From Hyphomicrobiales bacterium (GTDB taxonomy: Bacteria > Pseudomonadota > Alphaproteobacteria > Rhizobiales > Kaistiaceae): a stretch of DNA of 64,000 bases. The position numbers were made by a program, and so were the translations under genes. The notes beneath the pieces were generated by a model. The model had not been told where the DNA came from. It saw nothing but the letters and a program-made list of their open reading frames with translations, and did not search any database. Below are positions 8,980 through 19,193 of this stretch, in pieces; position 1 is the stretch's first letter, and every line of letters starts with the position of its first letter. Location of the stretch: NCBI GenBank assembly GCA_017305635.1, contig JAFKKF010000006.1:62001-126000 (forward strand). The letters run 5' to 3'.

Positions 8980-9762
8980 TCAGATGCCGGCGTACCACTC
9001 GTAGCCGCGATCTTCCCAGAAGCCGCCATTGCCGCTGCCGAACTTCTCAAGCGAGTCCACCGCGTCGATCCGCATGATGTATTTCGGCTGCTTGTAGCCG
9101 AGCTGGCGCTCGACCCGGAGGCGGACCGGGGCGCCATGGGGGATGGGCAGCGGCGCTCCGTTCATCTCATAGGCGAGGATGGTCTGCGGATGGAAGGCGT
9201 CTTCCAGGCCGTGGCTTTCGTAGTAGCGGCCGGACCCGTCGAGCGTCTTCTCCAATTCGTCGGCGCAGGTGAAGAGGATGTACTTCGCCTCCGGCTTCAG
9301 CTTCGCCTCGTCGAGCACGAGGGCGAGCTGCACGCCCGTCCACTTGCCGATGCAGCTCCAGCCCTCGACGCAGTCGTGGCGGGTGATCTGCGTCCGCGAG
9401 GGCATGGCGCGAAGGTCGGCGAGCGACAGCTCCAGCGGGGTCTCGACGAGGCCGCCGACCTTCAGCTTCCAATCGGCGAAACCGTTCGCCGCGAGCCTCA
9501 GATATTCCGGGTCGTCCGGGCTGGTCGAGCCATTGGCGCGGAAGTTCTTTCCGATGTCGGCCTCGGTGAACTCCTTCGCCATGGAGGTCGGCGACAGGAA
9601 GAAGCGCTGGGTCGCGCGGGTCAGTTCCTCGGCCGAGGCGAGGACGTTGCGGAAGTTCCCTTGCGAGGCATCGTCGAGGATGTCGCAGCCGGACAGCGCC
9701 AGCGCGGCGGCCGCCGAGGTGGTGCCGAGGAGGAAGCGCCGGCGGCTCAGCATCTCAGCCAT
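8980..9762 (-). CDS. Tat-exported molybdopterin-dependent oxidoreductase (sulfite oxidase family)
   Basis: 260 residues from the ATG at 9762, preceded by GGGAGGCGATC; the start overlaps the stop of the upstream cytochrome b gene. A twin-arginine signal (SRRRFLLGT, hydrophobic stretch, then LSGC) directs folded export. The sulfite-oxidase Mo-pterin fold is shown by TRHDCVEGWSCIGKWTGV, with the likely Mo-ligating Cys in HDCVEGWS, and by GAPVRLRVERQLGYKQPKYI. It resembles MsrP (YedY)-like enzymes, which reduce oxidised methionines or related substrates, but the membrane partner here is a b561-type protein and not MsrQ. The LSGC could also be a lipobox. Confidence 0.88.
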   Translation of the reverse strand: MAEMLSRRRFLLGTTSAAAALALSGCDILDDASQGNFRNVLASAEELTRATQRFFLSPTSMAKEFTEADIGKNFRANGSTSPDDPEYLRLAANGFADWKLKVGGLVETPLELSLADLRAMPSRTQITRHDCVEGWSCIGKWTGVQLALVLDEAKLKPEAKYILFTCADELEKTLDGSGRYYESHGLEDAFHPQTILAYEMNGAPLPIPHGAPVRLRVERQLGYKQPKYIMRIDAVDSLEKFGSGNGGFWEDRGYEWYAGI

Positions 9763-10582
9763 GATCGCCTCCCGCCACATCGACGCGGTAGCGCCCGGTG
9801 ACCATGGAGCGGAGGTTGTTCCACACGCCCGAGACGAGGACGAGAAGCACGTGGACGAGGATGAAGAGGACGATCAGGGTCGCGCAGATGAAGTGGATCG
9901 TGCGCGCCGTCTGGCGGCCGCCGAATACCTCGACCAGCCAGGGGACGATGGCGTTGACGCCGGGCGACATGGTGAGGCCGGTGAGGACGACGAGCGGCAG
10001 CACGCCGGCGACCATGGTGAGGTAGGTGAGCTTCTGGAGGACGTTGTATTCCCGTTCGTGCGGGAATTTCAGCTTGAGGTGATGCCAGATGGTCGGGCCG
10101 ATGGCGCGGATCTGGCTCCATGAGGGTACGAGGTCGCGCCAGATGTGGCGGGTGGCGAGGCTCGCGGCGAGATAGACCGCGCCGTTGATGAAGAAGAGCC
10201 AGGCGAAGAAGAAGTGCCAACGGCGGCCGGTGGCGAGGTCCTGGTAGCTCGGCACCGTGATCCAGGACGGGAAGCCGCGCGCCCGCGGCACGCCGTCGTA
10301 ATAGGACATGCCGAGGATGCCGCTGGTGTCGAAGCTGTGGCCGAGGATGGTGGTCTCGCCGACCGGCCCGTCCGGCGTGTTGCGGGCGGTCATGGCGAGG
10401 ACCGGATGGTCGAAATCCGACTTCTGGCCGACATAGAGCGCCGGATGGGCGTTGAATATCTGCAGCCCGCTCATCAGGAGGAAGGTGATGCAGACGACGT
10501 TGATCCAGTGCGTGATGCGCACCAGGACCGTGTGCCGGTAGATGAAGGCCGGCGACCTTCCTTCCAGAGCCGTTGCTGCCAT
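9755..10582 (-). CDS. Cytochrome b561-type membrane subunit
   Basis: 275 residues from the ATG at 10582 (AAGGGGATGGC before it). At least four transmembrane helices carry conserved His likely to ligate haem b: RITHWINVVC (about residue 25), RWHFFFAWLFF, RTIHFICATLIVLF and ILVHVLLVLV. This is the Ni/Fe-hydrogenase or formate dehydrogenase cytochrome b (DUF4405/b561) type. It overlaps the molybdoenzyme gene by eight bases and should pass electrons between the quinone pool and that periplasmic enzyme. The long loop between helices 1 and 2, about residues 48-115, is presumably periplasmic. Confidence 0.88.
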   Translation of the reverse strand: MAATALEGRSPAFIYRHTVLVRITHWINVVCITFLLMSGLQIFNAHPALYVGQKSDFDHPVLAMTARNTPDGPVGETTILGHSFDTSGILGMSYYDGVPRARGFPSWITVPSYQDLATGRRWHFFFAWLFFINGAVYLAASLATRHIWRDLVPSWSQIRAIGPTIWHHLKLKFPHEREYNVLQKLTYLTMVAGVLPLVVLTGLTMSPGVNAIVPWLVEVFGGRQTARTIHFICATLIVLFILVHVLLVLVSGVWNNLRSMVTGRYRVDVAGGDHG

Positions 10583-10658
10583 GCCATCCCCTTGGATGCG
10601 TCGATTGCGACGATCACAGGATACGACGGCGAGGGGGCGCGGGTTTCGCGCCCGTCGA

Positions 10659-12488
10659 TCACATCTCGGCGGAGATTTCGTGATCGGCGGCGGCTTCCCG
10701 CGGGCGCGCGTCGCCGTCGTCGCGGAACTGGATGCGGTAGAGATGCGCGTAGCGCCCGCCCTTGCGCAGGAGATCGGCATGGCGGCCCTGCTCGGCGATC
10801 CAGCCGCCTTCGACGACGAGGATCTTGTCGGCGTGGGTGATGGTGTTCAGCCGATGGGCGATGGCGATGGTGGTGCGGCCTTCGCTCAGCCTGGCGAGGG
10901 CCTCCTGGATGCGCCGCTCCGACTCGGTGTCGAGCGAGGCGGTCGCCTCGTCGAGGAGGATGATCGGCGTGTCGCGCACGAAGGCGCGGGCGATCGACAC
11001 GCGCTGGCGCTGGCCCGCCGACAGGTTGCCGCCATGCTCGCCGACCGTGGCATCATAGCCTTTCGGGAACGACATGATGAAGTCGTGGGCGTAGGCGGCC
11101 TTGGCGGCGGCGATGATCTGCTCCTCGCCGACGCCGTCGCGGCCGAAGGCGATGTTGTCCCGGATGGTGCCGTTGAAGAGGTAGGCGTCCTGCCCGACAT
11201 AGGCGATCTGCTCGCGCAGCGACTGGCGCGAGCGGGTGGAGGCGTCGATGCCGTCGATGACCATGCGGCCCGATTCGGGATCGTAGAAGCGCAGGATCAT
11301 GTTGAAGATCGTCGTCTTGCCACCGCCCGAGGGGCCGACCAGCGCAGTGAGCTTGCGGGCATTGGCGGTGAAGGACATGCCGTCCAGCACCGGCTCGTTG
11401 GCACGGTAGCGGAAGGACACCTTCTCGAAGGCGATCTCGCCCTCGGTAACGTCGAGCGGGGGCTTGTTCTCGTTGGCCGGCTCGGTGTCGGGCGTGTCGA
11501 TCAGGTCGAAGAGGATGCGCACGCCGACCAGCGCATTGGAGACGTCGATGTTCAGGCGCGACAGGCGCTTGGCCGGCTCGTAGGCGAGGAGGAAGGCGGC
11601 GATGAAGGAGATGAACTGGCCGGGCGCCTCGCCGAGCTTCAGCACGCGGTAGCCGCCGTAGAAGAGGATGAGCGCGATCGACAGGCCGCCGAGGGTCTCC
11701 ATGACCGGGCTGTTGCGGTTGGCGACCGAGGCGAGCTTGTTGGAGGCGGCCTCGACCTGCGCGATGCTGTCGAACATGCGCTTGCGCAGCCGCTCCTCCA
11801 TGGTGAAGGCCTTGACGACCTTGATGCCCTGGATCGTCTCCTGCATCGTCTCGAGGATGAGGAGCGAGCCGCCGAACTGGGTCCTGACGATGTCGCGACC
11901 GCGCCGGATGATCTTGCGCATGGAGAGGATCGCGAGCGGGCCGCCGACGAAGGCGAAGACCGACATCAGCGGGTCCTGGTAGATCATCACGCCGATCAGG
12001 CCGACGAGCGACAAGAGGTCACGCCCGGCGGCATTGGCGATCTGGTTGAGGACGTTGCTTGCCGAGGAGGTGCCGAAGTTCAGGCGGCCGACGAACTCGG
12101 CCGAGTGGTGGCCGGAGAAATAGGCCATGTTCTGGCGGATGATCTTGTCGAAGACCCGTCGCTGGTTGGCGGCGACCAGCGCATTGGAGATGCGCGCCAT
12201 GATCGCCGCCTGCCCGTACATGGCGAAGCCCTTGGCGGCGAAGATCAGGATGATCGTCACGCAGAGCAGCGTCAGGGTCTCGAAGTTCTTGTAGATGTAG
12301 GCCTGGTTGACGACCGTGCCGATCATGTAGGCGGTCGCCGCGGTCGCCGCGGCGCCGACGGCCATCATCAGGAAGGCAATGCCGTAGAGGCGGCGCTGCT
12401 GCCAGGCCTGCTCGCGAAGCAGCCGCCCGATGAGCGCGAGGGACCCGTCAGGATCCCGGAAGAAGCGGCCGAGGAGCGATTTCAGCAT
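10659..12488 (-). CDS. MsbA-like ABC exporter (fused membrane and ATPase domains)
   Basis: 609 residues from the ATG at 12488; a TTG three codons earlier is possible. The first 320 residues form a six-helix exporter domain (e.g. LYGIAFLMMAVGAAATAATAYM and TLLCVTIILIFAAKGFAMYG). The ATPase domain has Walker A GPSGGGKTT, Q-loop YVGQDAYLF, signature LSAGQRQRVSIARA, Walker B IILLDEATASLD and switch AHRL. Such half transporters work as homodimers that export lipids, glycolipids or drugs. It stands alone, 76 bases from the cytochrome b gene, with no accessory protein, so the substrate is open; lipid A or another envelope lipid is the usual guess. Confidence 0.9.
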   Translation of the reverse strand: MLKSLLGRFFRDPDGSLALIGRLLREQAWQQRRLYGIAFLMMAVGAAATAATAYMIGTVVNQAYIYKNFETLTLLCVTIILIFAAKGFAMYGQAAIMARISNALVAANQRRVFDKIIRQNMAYFSGHHSAEFVGRLNFGTSSASNVLNQIANAAGRDLLSLVGLIGVMIYQDPLMSVFAFVGGPLAILSMRKIIRRGRDIVRTQFGGSLLILETMQETIQGIKVVKAFTMEERLRKRMFDSIAQVEAASNKLASVANRNSPVMETLGGLSIALILFYGGYRVLKLGEAPGQFISFIAAFLLAYEPAKRLSRLNIDVSNALVGVRILFDLIDTPDTEPANENKPPLDVTEGEIAFEKVSFRYRANEPVLDGMSFTANARKLTALVGPSGGGKTTIFNMILRFYDPESGRMVIDGIDASTRSRQSLREQIAYVGQDAYLFNGTIRDNIAFGRDGVGEEQIIAAAKAAYAHDFIMSFPKGYDATVGEHGGNLSAGQRQRVSIARAFVRDTPIILLDEATASLDTESERRIQEALARLSEGRTTIAIAHRLNTITHADKILVVEGGWIAEQGRHADLLRKGGRYAHLYRIQFRDDGDARPREAAADHEISAEM

Positions 12489-12613
12489 GCCCGGCAAGCA
12501 TAAGCCATGGCAGGGGCGGGGGGGAGAGCCAGCAGCGATACCATTAACTCACCCCTTCAGGCGGCTTCCGTCACGCGACCGGCGGCACGGGCACGATCCC
12601 CGAGCCGGCCTCA

Positions 12614-12629
12614 GCCCGCCTGCGCGGGC
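12614..12629 (-). terminator. Hairpin downstream of tRNA-Ala
   Basis: Arms GCCCGC and GCGGGC with a four-base loop lie 14 bases beyond the 3' end of the tRNA on the minus strand. There is no U-run, so it may be a processing or weak termination structure. Confidence 0.3.
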
Positions 12630-12642
12630 AACCCTTGGAAGA

Positions 12643-12718
<76 letters not shown>

Positions 12719-12792
12719 ATCATTCCTCAACGCGGCGGGTTGGGCCCGCCGCGAGACGATGCCGTATTCGTCCGTCCTCCGGCTTATGTCAA

Positions 12793-13170
12793 CTACCGTT
12801 CCTCATCATCGACGTCGCCGATGATGTCGTCGACATTGTCGTCGTCCTCGTCTTCCTCCTCGAGGAAGGTGTCGTCCTCGTCGCCGGCATCCTCGACTTC
12901 TTCGTCCTCGTCGCCGTCGACCTTGACCGCGCCGCTGTCGGCCGCCTCGTCATCGGCTTCCTCGAGGGAGACGAATTCCGCCTCGCCGGCAGCCTCGACC
13001 TCGTCCTCGTCGTCCTCGACCTCGGCCGCCGCCTGCGGACGGGCGCGCACCACGCCGGTCTCGAAATTGGTGCCGCAATGCGGGCACACGATCGGATTCC
13101 GGTTGAGGTCGTAGTATTTGGTGCCGCAGTTCGGGCACACCCGCTTGGTGCCCAGGTCCGGTTTCACCAC
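12793..13170 (-). CDS. TIGR02300-family acidic zinc-ribbon protein
   Basis: 125 residues from a GTG at 13170 (a second GTG follows at once), with GAGG upstream. The first 40 residues are a zinc ribbon with two CxxC pairs, VCPNCGTKYYDLNRNPIVCPHCG, close to the TIGR02300 family, which is largely confined to alphaproteobacteria. The rest is a low-complexity tail very rich in Asp and Glu (EDEDDDNVDD and similar). The function is unknown; the acidic tail suggests binding to basic proteins or nucleic-acid-like mimicry. It is divergent from aroA, a common arrangement in Rhizobiales. Confidence 0.88.
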   Translation of the reverse strand: MVKPDLGTKRVCPNCGTKYYDLNRNPIVCPHCGTNFETGVVRARPQAAAEVEDDEDEVEAAGEAEFVSLEEADDEAADSGAVKVDGDEDEEVEDAGDEDDTFLEEEDEDDDNVDDIIGDVDDEER

Positions 13171-13265
13171 GTGAAAGCCTCGTATCGTCCGTTTTGAGCG
13201 GCCTCCCTTAATCCGGGCGCCACGCGGTGTCAAAAGCAAATCTCGGGACCGGTCCGGGCGGATGA

Positions 13266-14687
<1,422 letters not shown>

Positions 14688-14732
14688 GAGGCGCGGCCGG
14701 CGCGGAAACGGCCGGTCCATCCCCTTCGCCCC

Positions 14733-15380
14733 ATGATCATCGCCATTGACGGGCCTGCCGCCGCCGGCAAGGGCACGCTCGCCGAGCGCATCGCCCGGCA
14801 CTACAGCCTGCCCTACCTCGATACCGGCCTCCTCTATCGCGCCATCGGACGGGAAATGGCCGAGCGCGGGCTCGACCCCGACGATGCCGCCGCCGCCGGT
14901 GCGGTCGCCGCGGCGCTCGATCCCGCCCGCCTCGCCGATCCGGAGCTGCGCGGCCATGCCGCCGGCGAGCTGGCCTCGCGGGTCGCCGTCCACCCGCCGG
15001 TGCGCGCCGCCCTCCTCGACTTCCAGCGCCGTTTTGCCGCAAGGCCGGGCGGCGCCGTCCTCGACGGCCGCGACATCGGCACGGCCATCGTCCCCGAGGC
15101 CGACGTCAAGATCTACGTCACCGCCAGCCCCGAGGTGCGCGCCCGCCGGCGGACCGACGAGCTCGCGAGAAAAGGCCGGCAGGTTGAATTCCCGCGCATC
15201 CTCGCCGAAATAAGGGAACGCGACAAACGCGACTCCGGCCGGGCGGTCGCCCCGCTCCGGCAGGCGCCCGACGCGGCCTTGCTCGATACCACGGACAAGG
15301 ATATAGACACCGCGTTCCGCGCGGCCGTGGATATCATCGAGAAGGCCAGAGCCGAACGCGAGAAGCGAGCGTCCCTCTAG
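14733..15380 (+). CDS. cmk: Cytidylate kinase
   Basis: 215 residues. It phosphorylates CMP and dCMP with ATP. The P-loop is DGPAAAGKGTLAE (residues 6-18), followed by YLDTGLLYRAIGR. The nucleoside-binding segment contains LDGRDIGTAIVPEADVKIYVTASPEVRARRR, and the lid has ERDKRDSGRAVAPL. Length and order match bacterial cytidylate kinases. The cmk-rpsA order is widely conserved in bacteria. Confidence 0.96.
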   Translation: MIIAIDGPAAAGKGTLAERIARHYSLPYLDTGLLYRAIGREMAERGLDPDDAAAAGAVAAALDPARLADPELRGHAAGELASRVAVHPPVRAALLDFQRRFAARPGGAVLDGRDIGTAIVPEADVKIYVTASPEVRARRRTDELARKGRQVEFPRILAEIRERDKRDSGRAVAPLRQAPDAALLDTTDKDIDTAFRAAVDIIEKARAEREKRASL

Positions 15381-15545
15381 GGGCCGGCCGCCATCCGTGT
15401 TTCAACTCAAGACCTGACGCGTGCCGCAACCTGCTGATCTTGCAGGTGGAACGATGCAATCGCCGAGCCTGTCCCCCAGCGCGCCGCGCCCGCAATCCCG
15501 CGGGTTGCCTGAACGAAGGGATGGGTCCGGTAACCCAACGCCAAC

Positions 15546-15567
15546 CGACGGCGCTGCGCCGCCGTCG
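15546..15567 (+). promoter_or_regulatory. Leader hairpin next to the rpsA ribosome-binding site
   Basis: Arms CGACGGCG and CGCCGTCG form a perfect 8-bp stem with a six-base loop. It ends six bases before the Shine-Dalgarno AGGAG (15573-15577) of rpsA, within a 202-base leader after cmk. A stem here could control ribosome access. Ribosomal protein S1 regulates its own translation in E. coli through leader structure, so autoregulation is plausible. Confidence 0.5.
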
Positions 15568-15582
15568 CCCACAGGAGCCTAA

Positions 15583-17292
15583 ATGTCCGTAGCCCAACAG
15601 CCTGCCAAGGAAGATTTTGCCGCCCTCCTGGACGAGTCGTTCCAGGCCGACGCCCTCATGGAGGGCGCGGTGATCAAGGGCACCGTGGTCGCCATCGAGA
15701 AGGACCTCGCGGTCATCGACGTCGGCCTGAAGACCGAGGGCCGCGTGCCCGTCAAGGAATTTGCCGTTGCCGGCCGCGATGCGGGCCTGAAGCCCGGCGA
15801 CGTGGTGGAAGTCTACCTGGAGCGCATCGAGAACGCGCTCGGTGAGGCGGTCCTGTCGCGCGAGAAGGCGCGGCGCGAGGAAAGCTGGGTCCGGCTCGAG
15901 GAGAGCTTCAACAAGAACGAGAAGGTGCAGGGCGTCATCTTCAACCAGGTCAAGGGCGGCTTCACCGTCGACCTCGACGGCGCCGTCGCCTTCCTGCCGC
16001 GCTCGCAGGTCGACATCCGTCCGGTGCGCGACGTCGGCCCGCTGATGCACACGCCGCAGCCCTTCCAGATCCTCAAGATGGACAAGCGCCGCGGCAACAT
16101 CGTCGTGTCGCGCCGCACGGTGCTGGAAGAGACCCGCGCCGAGCAGCGTTCGGAGCTCGTCCAGAGCCTCGAGGAAGGCCAGATCATCGACGGCGTGGTG
16201 AAGAACATCACCGATTACGGCGCCTTCGTCGACCTCGGCGGCATCGACGGCCTGCTGCACGTCACCGACATTGCCTGGCGGCGCATAAACCACCCGTCCG
16301 AGGTGCTGTCGATCGGCCAGACGGTGCGGGTGCAGATCATCCGCGTCAACCACGAGACCCACCGCATCTCGCTCGGCATGAAGCAGCTCGAGGCGGATCC
16401 GTGGGAGGGCATCGAGGCCAAGTACCCGGTCGGCGTCAAGTTCAAGGGCCGCGTCACCAACATCACCGACTACGGCGCATTCGTGGAGCTGGAGCCGGGC
16501 ATCGAAGGCCTGATCCACGTCTCCGAGATGTCGTGGACCAAGAAGAACGTCCACCCCGGCAAGATCGTCTCCACCTCGCAGGAAGTGGAAGTGATGGTGC
16601 TCGAGGTCGACCCGGTGAAGCGCCGCATCTCGCTCGGCCTCAAGCAGACCCTGCAGAATCCGTGGGAGGCCTTCGCCGAGAAGCATCCGGTCGGCTCGAC
16701 CGTGGAAGGCGAGGTCAAGAACAAGACCGAGTTCGGCCTGTTCGTCGGCCTCGACGGCGACGTCGACGGCATGGTCCACCTCTCCGACCTCGACTGGAAC
16801 CGTCCGGGCGAGCAGGCGATCGAGGACTACAACCGCGGCGACCAGGTCCGCGCCCAGGTGCTCGACGTCGACATCGAGAAGGAGCGCATCTCGCTCGGCA
16901 TCAAGCAGGTCGGCGGCGCCGACCCGTTCGAGGAAGCGAGCGGCGACATCCGCAAGGGCTCGGTGGTGACCTGCGAGATCATCGACGTGAAGGAGAACGG
17001 CATCGAGGTGAAGATCGCCGACAGCGACCTGACCGCCTTCATCCGCCGCTCCGACCTGTCGCGTGACCGCTCCGAGCAGCGCCCCGAACGCTTCGCCAAG
17101 GGCGAGAAGGTCGACGCCCGCGTCACCAACTTCGACAAGAAGGCGCACAAGATCGCCGTCTCCATCAAGGCGCTGGAAATCGCCGAGGAGAAGGAAGCGG
17201 TCGCCCAGTACGGCTCGACCGACTCGGGCGCCTCGCTCGGCGACATCCTCGGCGCGGCCCTCAAGGCCCGCCAGGACGGCGACAAGGAATAG
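15583..17292 (+). CDS. rpsA: 30S ribosomal protein S1
   Basis: 569 residues, full length for S1. Repeated OB-fold S1 domains are visible, each ending with a strand like RISLGMKQLEADPWEG, RISLGLKQTLQNPWEA or RISLGIKQVGG; about six in all. The middle domains share DYGAFVDLGGIDGLLHVTDI and DYGAFVELEPGIEGLIHVSEM. It binds mRNA on the small subunit and helps unfold leaders. It follows cmk and is closed by a strong terminator. Confidence 0.97.
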   Translation: MSVAQQPAKEDFAALLDESFQADALMEGAVIKGTVVAIEKDLAVIDVGLKTEGRVPVKEFAVAGRDAGLKPGDVVEVYLERIENALGEAVLSREKARREESWVRLEESFNKNEKVQGVIFNQVKGGFTVDLDGAVAFLPRSQVDIRPVRDVGPLMHTPQPFQILKMDKRRGNIVVSRRTVLEETRAEQRSELVQSLEEGQIIDGVVKNITDYGAFVDLGGIDGLLHVTDIAWRRINHPSEVLSIGQTVRVQIIRVNHETHRISLGMKQLEADPWEGIEAKYPVGVKFKGRVTNITDYGAFVELEPGIEGLIHVSEMSWTKKNVHPGKIVSTSQEVEVMVLEVDPVKRRISLGLKQTLQNPWEAFAEKHPVGSTVEGEVKNKTEFGLFVGLDGDVDGMVHLSDLDWNRPGEQAIEDYNRGDQVRAQVLDVDIEKERISLGIKQVGGADPFEEASGDIRKGSVVTCEIIDVKENGIEVKIADSDLTAFIRRSDLSRDRSEQRPERFAKGEKVDARVTNFDKKAHKIAVSIKALEIAEEKEAVAQYGSTDSGASLGDILGAALKARQDGDKE

Positions 17293-17321
17293 CCTTCGCG
17301 CCGAGACGCGCTAGTTTGGGA

Positions 17322-17350
17322 AGGGCCCGCCTCGCGCGGGCCCTTTTCCG
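17322..17350 (+). terminator. Rho-independent terminator of rpsA
   Basis: A 9-bp stem (AGGGCCCGC and GCGGGCCCT) with loop CTCGC is followed by TTTTCCGTTT, 30 bases after the rpsA stop. Confidence 0.9.
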
Positions 17351-17499
17351 TTTCCGGAGGCGCAGATGCGGCTTCCCGCCGGCCCGGCCTCGTCGCCGCA
17401 CTCCTCCTCCACCCGGCCAACTTCGCCTTGCCGGGCAGGCGCGGAGGCGCTAACCCCTTCGCCTGACTTTTCATTCTCAAAGGGCGGAGGCCACCCCCG

Positions 17500-18498
17500 A
17501 TGACCATGGATGCCGACCAGATCGTCGATCGCCGCCGGCTCAGGCGGAAGCTCACCTTCTGGCGCGTCGTCGCTTTCCTGCTGCTCGCCGCGGCGATCGT
17601 CGGCACCCTCCTCTACGCCGCCGGCGACTCGCTGACCGGCCCGCAGATCGCCCGCGTCAGCGTCTCCGGCTTCATCGGCGAGGACCGCGACCAGCTGAAG
17701 ATGCTCGACAAGCTCGCCGAGACCGACACGGTGAAAGCTGTGCTGGTCTCGATCGATTCGACCGGCGGCTCCACTGCCGGCGGCGAATCGCTCTACGAGG
17801 CGCTCCGCCGGCTCGCGGCGAAGAAGCCGGTGGTGGCGACCATCGGCACGGTCGGCGCGTCGGCCGCCTACATGACGGCGATCGCCACCGACCACATCGT
17901 CGCGCGGCGGACCTCGATCACCGGCTCGATCGGCGTGATCTTCGAGTACCCCGAGGTCAGCCAGCTCCTGAAGACGCTCGGCGTCTCCATGGAGGAGATC
18001 AAGAGCGCGCCGCTGAAGGCCGAGCCCTCGCCCTTCCACCCGGCGAGCGACGAGGCGAAGGCGGTAATCGCCGGCATGATTACCGATTCCTATAACTGGT
18101 TCGTCGACATCGTCGCCGATCGCCGCAAGCTCGCCCGCGCCGAGGCGCTCCGCCTCGCCGACGGCCGCGTCTTCACCGGCCGCCAGGCGCTCGACGCCAA
18201 GCTCATCGACGAGATCGGCGGCGAGGGGGAGGCGATCGCCTGGCTCGGCAGCGCCAAGGGCGTCGACGTCAAGCTCCCGGTGCGCGACTGGAAGCCGGTG
18301 CGCCCGGGACAGGGCTTCTTTTCCGCCGACGCCATCGGCCTGTGGATCGCCCGCCAGCTCGGCTTCGGCCCTCTCCTCCTCAAGGGCGACGTCCTCGACC
18401 GGGTCCTCCCCGAGCGGCTGAAACTTGACGGTCTGATGTCGGTTTGGCAGGGTCCGGGCGGCGGTGATGGGGCACCCGCCGAAGGGGCGGCCAGATGA
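17500..18498 (+). CDS. sppA: Signal peptide peptidase SppA (short form)
   Basis: 332 residues from the ATG at 17500, nine bases after GGAGG. A single transmembrane helix (about residues 22-42) anchors the protein in the inner membrane; the catalytic part is outside. The Ser/Lys dyad is S121 in [10 protein letters not shown] and K173 in [21 protein letters not shown] and the later [21 protein letters not shown] complete the S49 family pattern. Only one catalytic domain is present, as in the 36-kDa type. It cleaves remnant signal peptides. Its stop overlaps the ihfB start (ATGA). Confidence 0.93.
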   Translation: MTMDADQIVDRRRLRRKLTFWRVVAFLLLAAAIVGTLLYAAGDSLTGPQIARVSVSGFIGEDRDQLKMLDKLAETDTVKAVLVSIDSTGGSTAGGESLYEALRRLAAKKPVVATIGTVGASAAYMTAIATDHIVARRTSITGSIGVIFEYPEVSQLLKTLGVSMEEIKSAPLKAEPSPFHPASDEAKAVIAGMITDSYNWFVDIVADRRKLARAEALRLADGRVFTGRQALDAKLIDEIGGEGEAIAWLGSAKGVDVKLPVRDWKPVRPGQGFFSADAIGLWIARQLGFGPLLLKGDVLDRVLPERLKLDGLMSVWQGPGGGDGAPAEGAAR

Positions 18499-18773
18499 TC
18501 AAGTCGGAACTGGTCCAGCGCATCGCTGAGGCGAACCCGCATCTCTACCAGCGTGACGTCGAGCACATCGTCAACGCGATCCTCGACGAGATCACCGAAG
18601 CGCTTGCCCGCGGCGACCGGGTGGAGTTGCGCGGCTTCGGCGCCTTCTCGGTGAAGAACCGGCCGGCGCGCACCGGCCGCAACCCGCGCACCGGGACCAA
18701 GGTGGCGGTGACCGAGAAATACGTGCCCTTCTTCAAGACGGGCAAGGAAATGCGCGAACGCCTCAACGGCTGA
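18495..18773 (+). CDS. ihfB: Integration host factor beta subunit
   Basis: 92 residues, normal for the HU/IHF family. It starts [30 protein letters not shown], has [20 protein letters not shown] and the DNA-inserting arm [27 protein letters not shown] with the intercalating Pro after RTG...V. Together with IhfA, not in this window, it bends DNA in transcription, replication and recombination. It is translationally coupled to sppA and followed after 10 bases by a LapA-like gene. Confidence 0.96.
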   Translation: MIKSELVQRIAEANPHLYQRDVEHIVNAILDEITEALARGDRVELRGFGAFSVKNRPARTGRNPRTGTKVAVTEKYVPFFKTGKEMRERLNG

Positions 18774-18783
18774 TACCGTCCTC

Positions 18784-19131
18784 ATGCGCCGCGCCCTCGT
18801 CCTCTTCGTCCTCGTCCCGCTCGCCATCGTCGTGGTGGTGCTCTCGGTCGCCAACCGCGCGAGCGTTACCTTCTCGCTCGATCCGTTCGGCGGCGATCCG
18901 CCGGCGCTGTCGCTGACCGCGCCGCTCTTCATCTTCCTCTTCGCCACGCTCTTCCTCGGCATCCTCATCGGCGGCGTCGCCGCCTGGATCCGGCAGGGCC
19001 GCTGGCGGAGCCTCGCCCGCGCCGAGCGGGCCGAGCTCCAGCGCACGCGCCAGGAGGTCGAGCGCCTGCGCGAGCGCGTGACCGAGCTGACCAGCGGCAC
19101 GACCCTGCCGGCGAACCGCGACGCGGCCTAG
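18784..19131 (+). CDS. LapA-domain (DUF1049) inner-membrane protein
   Basis: 115 residues with two transmembrane helices, about residues 4-22 and 43-67, the first followed by the typical NRASVTFSLDPF. A basic, coiled-coil C-terminus (RAERAELQRTRQEVERLRERV) lies in the cytoplasm. This matches the LapA/YciS family, linked in E. coli to lipopolysaccharide assembly control (LapA-LapB). No lapB lies next to it here; its place directly after ihfB is common in alphaproteobacteria. Confidence 0.85.
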   Translation: MRRALVLFVLVPLAIVVVVLSVANRASVTFSLDPFGGDPPALSLTAPLFIFLFATLFLGILIGGVAAWIRQGRWRSLARAERAELQRTRQEVERLRERVTELTSGTTLPANRDAA

Positions 19132-19154
19132 TTGTCGGCCGGCCGCTCCTCAGG

Positions 19155-19192
19155 ACGGAAAGCCGCTTCGCCTTCTTCCCGGAGCCGCTCCT
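19155..19192. repeat. Dispersed palindromic repeat, copy 1
   Basis: This copy begins ACGGAAAGCCGCTTCGCC and ends TTCCCGGAGCCGCTCCT. It matches copies near 39.5 and 43.6 kb. It ends one base before the start codon of the ornithine cyclodeaminase homologue, so it forms that gene's leader and may even supply the GGAG ribosome site. Confidence 0.75.
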
Positions 19193-19193
19193 G

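Noticed and set aside
15334-17148. 604-codon frame opposite rpsA
   Set aside because: The plus-strand S1 repeats are unmistakable; the antisense product is a mirror of them, rich in Asp, Leu and Val.
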